The notes beneath the pieces are model-generated. The model was not told the DNA's origin. It did not search any database and saw only the letters and a program-made list of their open reading frames with translations. Position numbers and translations under genes: made by a program. DNA of 64,000 nt from Mesostigma viride. Taxonomy: Eukaryota > Streptophyta > Mesostigmatophyceae > Mesostigmatales > Mesostigmataceae. This document shows, one piece after another, positions 23,170 to 32,859 of this stretch (position 1 is the stretch's first letter; each line of letters opens with the position of its first letter). Location: contig RPFO01000406.1 of assembly GCA_009746045.1 (NCBI GenBank), positions 2,427,660 to 2,491,659 of the forward strand, read 5' to 3'.

Positions 23170-24283
23170 TCACTGCTCCTTGTTTTCCTCTTGCTGACTG
23201 CCCTTTGAAGGCTGGCCTGCCTGGGACTTGTTCTTGTTGTTTTTGTTGTTGTTATTCTTGTTGCTGCCCTGGCCTTGGGTCTTCTTGAAGGAAGGACACT
23301 CTTTCTTGATGTGCCCCCACCCCTTGCACAGGTAGCACTGGATCTTGGACTTGCCCTGGCCACCACCCCCGTTGTCAGACGCGTTACCCGGCTTGGGCTT
23401 GCCACCCACCCTCCTGAACACCGACTTGGCACGTGATTGCCCGTCAGGGTCGGGTGAATGGTTGGCCTTCCGCTTGTTGTGGTTGCCCCCACGCCCTCCT
23501 TGGCTTCTGTCAGCCTCAGACGATTTGGAGCCCCCCTGGGCACGCCCACCTGCATGGGTTGCCTTCACAGCTGGCACCCCACCCTCAAACAGCTCCTCAG
23601 CTTCGAGGGCTTGCTTGATGATGACCTTGTAGGCCTTCATGGTGGAGTGAGGAGCACACATGACCTTGAGAGATCCACGTGTGGCCTTATCCAGCCCAGA
23701 GACCTTCAACCAGTTGGTCAGGGCTATATTGTCTGCCACGTTGAAACCGTGGGCCCTGCCTTCCTCAACCATTTTGCAACCAATTCTGGATGAGATCCCC
23801 TTTGACCTCCCACCCTTGATACTTATCCTGCCAATGGATCCCCACTTTCTTCCGTTGATCCTCTAGCAGCTCCCTCAGCTCTGCCACGTAGACTGCCCAG
23901 GCCCTGTTGGCCTTCTTGCACTCTCTAGTGAGGTCTTTAATCTGATCCGTGCAGTTGCCAAAAGTCTGGCTGCCTATCCAGATTTGATAATAGTTAGTAC
24001 CCCCGTACAAACTTGGAAACCCCTCTAGTCCTTCCACAATTAACTCCTCTGCCTGCTTTGGCTTAGAGTCTGAAGTGACAGGTTGCAGCTGATTAACGAT
24101 TACAGTTAGGAGACCCTGGGTGGTGAGGTCAAATCCATGCACAGCTTGTGTATTATTATTGTTGAGAGGGATATTGGTTACTTCACCGGTGACACCCACG
24201 TCATCTACGTGAGCTGTCCCACTACCCGCACCCCCATTATTCCCACTGGCTGGGGCGCCCTTGCTACGTCGCCCGTCTGCCAT
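23170..24283 (-). pseudogene. gag: Copia A gag region
   Basis: It is homologous to copy B's gag, including the single zinc knuckle CYLCKGWGHIKKEC. The N-terminus is marked by MADGRRSKGAPASG. Broken copy. Confidence 0.9.
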
Positions 24284-24432
24284 GGTGCACTACACAGCTG
24301 TTCTAGAACACTGGAGCAAAGCAGCAAAACAAAATATGTACAAATCTGTCAAGTAATGCCGCCTGCACCGGTGTCGACGCCGCCGCGAAATGCCGACGAA
24401 ATGCCGACGAGTACTGGAAAAATGTCCGACGT

Positions 24433-25182
24433 TTAATAGTCAAGACCACGGAAGTCGCAGTACTCGTACGCGAACTCTGCGTCCTCCATGTCTGGCGTAA
24501 GAGCCGGACCTGCGCCGGCGTGAATTAACACAGGCGTGTTTGCCTGGTTTTGTGTCGGCAGGAAAACTGCGATGCGCCGACGCGCGACGATGCGGAGAGG
24601 ATGCGCGAAGATGGATAAAAGTTCCCAGCCAGCTGGGATCCACTCACGCAGAGCAGAGAGAAAAGCCACCAGGTTAATGAGAACCTGGCGTTCTCGCGTG
24701 CGTACGCCGCGAGTGAGCAGCGACAGCAACGCGATATCTCGGAATAAATTTGTTGAGACCACGGGCGCGCCTCCCGTGCGCGTCGCAGCCCAGTTTTGCA
24801 GATTCCGCTGGTAGCCGGTGAGCGACGAAATGGCGTTGTCCACCTCCTCGATGGCGGTGGTGACTTCGTTAACAGAACGAAGCCCTCCGCGGACCTGGAC
24901 TGTAAAGGCCGATAAAATCGACCGAATTGAGTCCAACGGACCGCGAATCGCCGGCACCAGCTGCGGCAAGCGTGGATGTTCCGGGAAATCGCCCAGCAAC
25001 GGTAGAGCTGCCCGCTGTCGACGATGCAATTCGTCGAGCGATGTCGTGACCTCGTCAATTAGACTTTGCCACGGTGCAGCAATCGGCTGCGGATCGCGCG
25101 GTGGTGGAGCCGGTAAGGGATCGGCCGGCGGAGCAGCTATTTCCTCGTCAGTGGGAATCCGGAAATCGAAGGAATTCGGCAT
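24433..25182 (-). CDS. Copia A ORF1, conserved protein before gag
   Basis: A frame of about 249 codons starts MPNSFDFRIP and is homologous throughout to ORF1 of copies B and C. The protein begins with an acidic and proline-rich segment. It continues with mostly helical sequence and ends at the conserved YCDFRGLDY. Its function is unknown. Persistence in three copies suggests that it is a real gene of the family, and this copy appears open from end to end. Confidence 0.8.
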   Translation of the reverse strand: MPNSFDFRIPTDEEIAAPPADPLPAPPPRDPQPIAAPWQSLIDEVTTSLDELHRRQRAALPLLGDFPEHPRLPQLVPAIRGPLDSIRSILSAFTVQVRGGLRSVNEVTTAIEEVDNAISSLTGYQRNLQNWAATRTGGAPVVSTNLFRDIALLSLLTRGVRTRERQVLINLVAFLSALREWIPAGWELLSIFAHPLRIVARRRIAVFLPTQNQANTPVLIHAGAGPALTPDMEDAEFAYEYCDFRGLDY

Positions 25183-25208
25183 GAGTGAGATTCGGCTATT
25201 GTAATACG

Positions 25209-25824
25209 AGTTGTGAGAGAGAAATGCCGAAGTTCGCCATGGCTCTTGCAGGAATGTTGCCTTTATTATGAATAAGGGAAACACAGACGTAATTCACGTC
25301 ACTTCCAAGACTGCACGCAGCACAGACGACAGGGTCGCAGTGCCAAGAGAACGTGCACGCAAGAGCTAGCGTCCCGGTGCTACCAAGTCACTCATATAAC
25401 TTGCTAGGGACGCGTCCAAGTATTCAGCTGCACTGTCACAGCTGAACTGTCAATCAATTGATCACACAGACTCTGGCACGCCTTTGGCGCGCAGATCTAT
25501 CAATTGTCCATACGGCTAGTCCTGTGGACCTATCCGTACATTAATCAGCATCAATTGTCTCATAGGTCCTGGCGCGCTACAGCACGCCTACCTATCAATT
25601 GACCATCAAGTCCTGTACAAGTCCTGTCAACGTCCTGCGGACTATCAAAGTGACACTTGTACATCCTGTGTCCGTACGCGCCCACAGTGGCGCGCCGGGT
25701 ACTGTCGGCACAGCCTAGGAAACGTCATAACTTTTACGTCCCTTAACCAAATGAGGCGTTCAAGGTGCCGTTGGAAAGAGCGTAACAATTTCTATCCATC
25801 TAACGTAAATCCTTTACGTTAACT
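25209..25824 (-). repeat. Copia A 5' LTR (616 bp)
   Basis: The plus strand runs from AGTTGTGAGAG to ACGTTAACT. The outer flank ATTAC matches the uninterrupted duplicate at 29283, which shows where A inserted. Confidence 0.9.
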
Positions 25825-26590
25825 ATTACTGCCTGCAGTGCTTTGCGACAGCCCCAGCCGTGCATGTGTGTGTGCGGTCCCTTGGGGAGCATGCCTTGCC
25901 ATGCTAACCGTATCGCGGGCAAACCTCGCAAGGCCCGAAAGATATTTGCGGTTAACCGATGTTCCCGGACATTCATGGTATGCACGTGGCCATGAGTTTC
26001 TCAGGCTATATATTGTTGCTTCGTATGCGTTTGCCTGTCAGACAGGCACACAAGATGATTAGTATGATGATATGGCGATGCCTTTCTTTTCAACATTTCC
26101 AGAATGTGGACTTGCACCACGTCGTGGATTTACATGTGTTGCCGTCTTATGCATTGACAGTTGTGCTGCACCACGTGCGGTGGGTTATCATCTATGCATT
26201 TGTTTATATAGCATGGTGCATGCTATGAGCTGGACCCTCATTGCAAGTGCCCTATATTTGATAGCATATGAATCATATTTCTTAATCATATTTCTTGTGA
26301 AATAGCATCATCCTAGTGTGTCCATTTCAACACCATATCATTTCAAAATAGAGAGGATGTGCCATGGCACCATAGACGGCCATGCCACATGCACGGCGCA
26401 TTTGATCCATAGCATGGTGCGCCCTATCAGTATGGGTTGAACCCTCATTGTGCCCTACATTTGATAGCTTTAGTAAATTATTTCTTGTACAAAAGCATGT
26501 CCTATGTGCCCATTTCATCACCATATCATCCTCTAATGAGAGGATGTGCCATGGTACCACAGATGGCCATGCCACATGAATGGCACACCC
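25825..26590 (+). repeat. Unclassified repeat R1, copy 1
   Basis: About 0.5 kb of this stretch is nearly identical to 29283-29892. It has an internal near-duplication of ~207-bp period sharing GAGAGGATGTGCCATGG. Its left edge is cut by copia A. No protein is recognised. Confidence 0.75.
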
Positions 26591-27740
26591 TGTCAGAAAC
26601 CGGGGCTCGGAGGAAAGATCTTTTGCCTGTTATGACCCAGATATTGCACAAGTGTATGGAAAAGACTTCTTGTATTAAAATACATTTACTGAGAGTGGAA
26701 AACACGGTGCGGCCAACACTGGGCGCAGTCTACCATAGCCAACACTGGGCCAGGGCAAATGACAATGCCAACACTGGGCAGGGTCACACGACCAACACTG
26801 GGTCGGGGCCACACACGGCTGGCAAGCAAACAACTCTAGGCACACAAAGTAGTGGCGGCTAATGCATTATGCACCGTTGATTTACATCTGACGGCACTGC
26901 AGCTTAGCGTCTCTACAACCACGGAAAGAACACTAGACTAGATAATAACGACTTTGCAGCCTGTAATCTATTGTCCACATCATGGTACATTGTGTGTGTG
27001 GTCTGATAGGCTCAAAGTCCTATCGCCTCCAGGGCGGCACCACAAACTGCGGACCTGATCTGATCCGGAGAAAGCCGATGTAAATTACGGCACCTGTAAC
27101 GGTGCTGACAGGTAACGCTTGCTGTATTCCAAGCAACATCATTCGGATTTTAGTACACTCAAACATTGTATATGATATTAAGTTAGTCAACGACCTGTGG
27201 GTGCAATTAATAGGGATGCAAACCCAACAACAAGTCGTGTAAATAAACACCTAGCTGACGGCGTCAATTTTCCCCGCATATAATGCGTGATAACATAATG
27301 CGTGACAGAAGTAGAGAAACATCGCTAGATATTTGACACACCCAAAGGCTAGAATGGAGCATTCTAGTTGTTATTACGGGTGTCACCCGTGATGGTTTGA
27401 GTCCCTAGATATTTGGAAGCTTGTGCATGATTGATGCTGAATTTCTCACCAAGCGTCCATTATGTAGTGTACTTTTGGGTTTAGGAGGTTTTTGGTGCCC
27501 TCAACTTTATCATCATACCCAAATTTAGAACCATCTCATCACCCCTTTTTTGTTAACATTTGTAGCCAAACCCCCTCATATGGCAACGTGCAATTCACCA
27601 ATATTTGTTATCCAAAAAAAATATTTAAAATATATTCAATCAGCCCAACATTGGATCTCGGATCCCATCGAACCGTTTTTCCAGATTCAGCGCGACGCTC
27701 CGGCACCCGCATCTGGCGCGATTCTGCATTCTACGAAAAA
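26591..27740. other. Unrecognised stretch with short repeats
   Basis: It starts TGTCAGAAACC, which resembles other LTR starts here, but no end or partner was found. The word CCAACACTGGG occurs four times between 26713 and 26802. No gene is supported. Confidence 0.4.
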
Positions 27741-28115
27741 TTACGGGCCACGCCCGTTATAAGTTCACAGACGGAGTGTTAAAGGATAGTAATCGGATGC
27801 TAACCGTAATAGGAATCGGATAATAATCGGATTTTAATCAAGTAACCGTAAGAGGAATCGGATTATAATCGGATTTTTATCAAGTCAAAAGGCGCACGAG
27901 AAAGGGGGACTATTTACGCTAATCGTTGTTGTTGTGGTGGTGGTGGTTGCCCACGCCTCACGTGGGCAGCAGAGATTTGGAAACGGCCGAGGGCCAGGAC
28001 ACTGAACAGCATGCCATCACAAACATTCAAGAAACAAACGGGCGTGGTGTCTTTTTGGTGGTGGTACTCCGTCTGTAATTTCGGGCGTGGCCCGTATTAC
28101 GGGCGTGGCCCGTAA
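27741..28115. mobile_element. MITE-like inverted-repeat element (375 bp)
   Basis: The ends are TTACGGGCCACGCCCG and CGGGCGTGGCCCGTAA, a perfect 16-bp inverted repeat. A further matching word, ACAGACGGAGT, lies just inside each end. Two 43-bp tandem units (GTAACCGTAA...ATCGGATTTT) lie at 27799-27886. The target duplication is unclear, so the superfamily is not assigned. Confidence 0.6.
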
Positions 28116-29280
28116 TGGAGGCATGGTTACTCTATTGGTGGTTACTACTTAACTAATGGTCAGAATGCGCTTTTTATTGGATAGGATGAAAGCTGACTTC
28201 AAGGCCTAAAAGAATATCTAATTTTCACGGCCACCCCATGTCAGATGCTCCGTGGCCACCCCATGGAAAAAGGTGCTTTTTTGGACTTTCTTGGGCTTTT
28301 AATCGGACCGCCGAATGCCGACAACGGTGCAGATGCAGGCAAATGCTAGCAACGTCGGCTGCAGAAGGAGACTGTCTTTTCGTCACGACTGCTTCGGTCG
28401 CGATGTCGTATGCCGAGGTATCCTCGGGTGCTCCTAATCTTGGCACTGGCGATGAACTGTCCGCAGTCCTTGATGGTTGGGCTGTGAGCCTCGGCTTTAA
28501 ATCATGAGGATTTTTGGCGGCCGTGTTGGGCGATTGATTGATCAAGACACGTCCTTTATCACGTAGGGTCCTTCTTGGTCGAAGGAGCAAGGAGCAGCAA
28601 GGAATTCAGATTTCACTCGAGGCGATGGGTAGCGAACCTTACGTAGTGGGAGACTGAAGACCTCGCTCGGCCAGGCAGTGTCGCTGAGGTTATGTACTTT
28701 ATGCTCAAGAAAAGGTGGCCCGTGGAGGACCGTACCTTAAGTAGCTAGTGCGCGCTTCATGATTCCGGGTGTCGAGGCGTGTGAAGATTACCAGCATCCG
28801 GCTGGGAGAAGGTTTATGGCAACTTTTGGTTCGTAACTCTGCCAGTTTTTATCACATGTGATCACGGCACATGGTCGGTGTGACTTCAAGGTAGGGTTAT
28901 TGCATAATGCTGCGCTCTGCGGCTGCGCCCCGTTGCGTAAACGTGGGTGCTTTCTCTAAGATCCATGACAGTTCCGGCTGCTACGTTGCCCATGTCACAA
29001 GCAAACCTTGCAAGACGGTCCCCCAAAGCAAGGTAGAGGTTTAGAGAACTGGGTATGGGTGTCCATTCATGCTTGTATACATATCTTGCCTGATGCTATT
29101 CTTGTCCTACCTTAACGGCAGCACCTTGTCATAAACTCTGATAATTGAATAGGTATTTGGGCTTGGTTGCGAAGTTAAGCGCTTGGAAGTTCACAACTGT
29201 CATTATAATGCATGAACCTTTTGCGTGTTTGTAATAGAGGCTGTGGATTCCTCGTAGTAACATGCAATACCCATGGTAGG
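28116..29280. other. Unrecognised stretch
   Basis: Overlapping ORFs on both strands near 28225-28590 show no motif I know and no sign of coding beyond length. The rest has no supported feature. Confidence 0.4.
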
Positions 29281-29892
29281 CTATTACTGCCTGCAGTGCT
29301 TTGCGACAGCCCCAGCCGTGCATGTGTGTGTGCGGTCCCTTGGGGAGCATTCCTTGCCATGCTAACCGTATCGCGGGCAAACCTCGCAAGGCCCGAAAGA
29401 TATTTGCGGTTAACCGATGTTCCCGGACATTCATGCATGGTATGCACGTGGCCATGAGTTTCTCAGGCTATATTGTTGCTTCGTATGCGTTTGCCTGTCA
29501 GACAGGCACACAAGATGATTAGTATGATGATATGGCGATGCCTTTCTTTTCAACATTTTCAGAATGTGGACTTGCACCACGTCGTGGATTTACATGTGTT
29601 GCCGTCTTATGCATTGACAGTTGTGCTGCACCACGTGCGGTGGGTTATTATCTATGCATTTGTTTATATAGCATGGTGCATGCTATGAGCTGGACCCTCA
29701 TTACAAGTGCCCTATATTTGATATCTTTAGTAATCATATTTCTTGTGAAATAGCATCATCCTAGTGTGTCCATTTCAACACCATATCATTTCAAAATAGA
29801 GAGGATGTGCCATGGCACCATAGACGGCCATGCCACATGCACGGCGCATTTGACCCATAGCATGGTGCGCCCTATGGGTTGAACCCTCATTG
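29281..29892 (+). repeat. Unclassified repeat R1, copy 2
   Basis: This is a direct copy of 25825-26450 with few differences, cut on its right by the LTR of gypsy F. It shows the sequence across copia A's insertion site (GGCTATTACTGCC). Confidence 0.8.
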
Positions 29893-30711
29893 TGTAACGA
29901 ACCCAGATTTACACGTAAACCTGAGCTACGTCGCGAAAGATCAACTGTGCCGGTAATAGGAAGAATCAAGGTGGCCTAATGCAGATTGCGCTTCACACTG
30001 GGGTCGTGAGATATCTGGCACCGCGACTTGATGCCAAGCTAATTAATACGCACTTATAATGGCTAGCAAGACCAATTACAAATGGATAAGTGCCCCAGGT
30101 TCAGACAGGTGATAACACACTCATTTCATTCCGAACCAAGAGGACGAGACTCTCGTCCTCGGACCAATTTCACCTAGGTCTACCACCAAGCTGGCAAGAG
30201 GCGCCGACATGGCGCCGACCTTCCAGAGAACTCCAAAACATGCAGTCCACACAAGATCCTCGGGTCGACATCGACCCTCGCCAGGCTACAGAATCCACGC
30301 ATGAGTACAATATCTCAACCAGCTATAAAGTACGCAGCGCGGCGCGACTGCACCGGCCCCTAGAAGATCGCATACATCAACCTAGGCCCAAAATAACTGG
30401 TCCGAATCACACAAACTATCATAGTTCCATGCAAAAGTCCTGACCAACAAGGGACAATTCCCAAATTAAGTCCCGACTCCCGAAATGAGTCCCAAAGTCC
30501 TACGGACTAGGTATGACAACAAGCCAAAATACATCATTTATTCCATTGTTGCGCCCGTTCCAAGGGTCGGGCACGCAACACTCCTCCCCCTCCCCCTGGA
30601 GGGGAGGGTATAGCCGGTCTCGACCGTCATAGAGGTGAAGAAGCACAGGAAAAGAAAACACACGCAACAATTAATTCTGAGTAGCCAATCGGTCGCTGAT
30701 CATCGCGGCCG
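29893..30711 (-). mobile_element. Gypsy F: 3' LTR and short interior of a minus-strand Ty3/gypsy copy
   Basis: The 688-bp LTR at 29893-30580 runs TGTAACGAACC...CACGCAACA on the plus strand. A minus-strand purine-rich tract and about 130 bases of interior follow before gypsy E begins. The LTR is homologous to those of D and E. Only the 3' end lies here; the rest may lie beyond the window on E's far side. Broken fossil. Confidence 0.82.
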
Positions 30712-31298
30712 TGTTACGTCCCGGCCCTTTAGGTCGGACGTAACAATGGAATAAATTACTAAGGCCTTGTGGCCGTTGTACTAAGTTTTATGGACATTGA
30801 CTATTGTGTGAATTGGACTAGTTATTTTGGTCCTAGGTTGCCCTTTTAGGGGCCGGTGCGGTGGCGCCGCGCCAGTTCTGAGTCTATCCGTAGTACTAGG
30901 CGTGGATCCTGTAGTTGAGGGTCGATGTCGGCCCGGATCCTACGTGGAATGATTGGCTTGGATTGGTCCAAGGAAATTGGCGTGTATGATCTGCGCCGCA
31001 ATCAACCTAGGTTAAATTGGTCCGAGGACGAGAGTCTCGTCCTCTTGGTTTAATGAATGATAAGTGCGAATACGCCTACACATTGAGCCCGGGGCAAATT
31101 ATCCATTTGTAATTGGTGTTGCTAGCCAATATAAGTGTGTACTAATTAGCTTGGCATCAAGCCGTGATGCCAGATATCTCACGACTCACGTCGTGAAGCG
31201 CAACCTACTTTAGGCTACCTTGAATTATTCCTAATTCCGGCAAGAAGGGTCTTTCGCTACGTAGCTCAGGCTAGGAGTGTCTGGGCTGGGACGTAACA
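30712..31298 (+). repeat. Gypsy E 5' LTR (587 bp)
   Basis: It runs from TGTTACGTCCC to GGGACGTAACA, an 11-bp terminal inverted repeat. The first 34 bases also form a stem-loop whose 10-bp stem is TGTTACGTCC/GGACGTAACA, followed directly by CAATGGAATAAA. Confidence 0.92.
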
Positions 31299-31299
31299 C

Positions 31300-31312
31300 T
31301 GGTTATCGGAGG
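31300..31312 (+). promoter_or_regulatory. Gypsy E primer binding site
   Basis: TGGTTATCGGAGG begins one base after the LTR end. It resembles the initiator-Met-type site of element G (TGGTATCGGAGG) with one extra T. Confidence 0.65.
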
Positions 31313-32034
31313 AAATGTGCTGGAAAGGTTAGCTAACTCTCGCGGAGAGGGTTAGTGAGCCAATTAGGATACCAAGGCTGAGTTTGACGTAGGTAGAGGT
31401 TCCGGAATTCAACGACTGCTGACTGGTCGGCGGCCAGCCCGTAAAGGGATTCAACGACGACCTAGCCAGCAAGCGGCCAGTCTGGGATACTCGGCGGGGC
31501 TAGCAATAGTCCTGTGGTGAGGTGCTGTAAACGATAGCGTTCAGCTCTCCTGCTTTCAACGACACCTAGTGGCGGCCAGGGCTTGCCTTCAACGACACCG
31601 GGTGGCGGCCAGCTCAGGAGGATTTAACGTCATCGAATATGGTTCGTCCCCTAGATAGATTCTTTGCAAGCGATGCCTGTGGAAGGCTAGCTGGCGTGCT
31701 CGCTTCCTCTCCGGGTTCGCACGCGTAGGGGTTCTCGTTATACGTTGTGCCTCTATAGGGTGTGAATGTCGTTGGTGCGAATGGAAGTTGCGGACGACAA
31801 CCATTCGTTGTTTTACCTGTTGTGGGGGTGAATACCGTCTGGCTGTTGCCGACTGTGTTGACGGTGTTTACCTCCGTGTAATCGTTGTATAGCCCCTTCG
31901 CCGCGGAAGGCTGGGGGCGTGTGCTGTGCTACACTCCGTGCTCTCTCCTCGTTTGTTTAAGGTCACTGCATTAGAGGTAGCCTGGGTTCCCCCTTCTCTC
32001 TTGCTTGCAAGCCGCTGCCAGACTATGATGTAAC
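31313..32034 (+). other. Gypsy E leader with repeated TTCAACGAC/GGCGGCCAG words
   Basis: This is a long non-coding leader. Four segments near 31408, 31450, 31556 and 31590 each pair TTCAACGAC with a following GCGGCCAG. They could be RNA elements for packaging or translation, or a decayed tandem repeat. No ORF is supported. Confidence 0.5.
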
Positions 32035-32373
32035 ATGCCCCGACGTAAAATAAACAAGGGTGGACAGTCTGGATTTCCTTACTACGCAGTAGCTCACGAC
32101 GGGGAAAAGGGTAGACCTGCTATATTCTACAGCTGGAAGACTTGTGAGGAACACATTAAAGACAAGATACTGTCCCAAGGCTCTAGTGCTAAATGGAAAG
32201 GGTTTGATAACATTACAGATGCAGATAGGTTTGTTAGGGAACACATGCCATTGCCTGAGGGGATGCACATCACACGTGAATGCTCCAAGCCACCCACGCT
32301 CAGCAGCCAGGGGGAGGGGACAGCAGTTACAGTTACCTTCTCTCAGTTGACCATTGGCCCTAGCAAACAATAG
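32035..32373 (+). CDS. Gypsy E ORF0, RNase H1 N-terminal / viroplasmin-like domain
   Basis: This encodes a 112-aa protein. Residues about 14-70 fit the RNase H1 N-terminal hybrid-binding fold also found in caulimovirus viroplasmin (Pfam Cauli_VI): YYAVAHDGEKG, then FYSWKTCEEHI, then KWKGFDNITDADRFVREH. In known proteins that domain binds RNA:DNA hybrid or double-stranded RNA. Here it is a stand-alone small protein between leader and gag, with a basic start (MPRRKINKGG). A role in reverse transcription or translation control is inference. The 5' part of D is not in the window, so conservation within the family cannot be tested. Confidence 0.72.
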   Translation: MPRRKINKGGQSGFPYYAVAHDGEKGRPAIFYSWKTCEEHIKDKILSQGSSAKWKGFDNITDADRFVREHMPLPEGMHITRECSKPPTLSSQGEGTAVTVTFSQLTIGPSKQ

Positions 32374-32478
32374 AGGATACTATTACTAGGAAGTAATACT
32401 AGGTTCTATATCTATAGATCCATAGCACGTGGTTGCTCTTTCTCTCTCTCTTCTTCCTGGGGAGGTGATGCCTGCTGT

Positions 32479-32484
32479 GTAAGG
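32479..32484 (+). promoter_or_regulatory. Donor-like GTAAGG between ORF0 and gag
   Basis: TGT followed by GTAAGG lies just before the presumed gag start. It is a weak candidate donor for the acceptor at 39025; it is proposed by position only. Confidence 0.2.
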
Positions 32485-32500
32485 TACCGGTACGAGCACC

Positions 32501-32797
32501 ATGCCAACACGGTACCAAACAAGGAACGCCAGAGAGACAGAAGACGAGCTTAGGGAGAGAGATTCAGATAATAGAGAGATAGAACCGGTAGACAACCACG
32601 AGCACGGTACAGAAGGGCTAGAGGTACCACCACAAGTCCAAGTAGAGACAGGTACAGGTGAGGTCATGGAGAGACCTGTGGAAGGCTCCCTACGATCCAG
32701 ATCTAGTTCCCCAGCGGATGGGGACAATCTAGACGCCTTGACAAGGCAGGAAGACGACAGAAGTGACCAAGAGATACTCCAGGGGGGCTCGCAGCCG

Positions 32798-32859
<62 letters not shown>

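Larger units (their letters stand above)
2623..25824 (-). mobile_element. Copia A: divergent Ty1/copia element, broken, split by element G
   Basis: This is the third copy of the family represented by the whole-looking copy B. Its own sequence is 20628-25824 plus 2623-4351. The rest is element G, inserted within the reverse transcriptase region with a 5-bp target duplication, GTGAA, at 4347-4351 and 20623-20627. The 5' LTR is present. The 3' LTR is absent and the element stops abruptly at 2623 beside a simple repeat. The coding region is damaged, with several breaks besides the insertion, so A is a fossil and looks older than B and C. Confidence 0.93.

Noticed and set aside
28225-28590. A 121-codon minus-strand ORF and the opposed 89-codon ORF as host genes
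   Set aside because: There are no motifs, no homologue that I recognise, and both strands are open over the same DNA.
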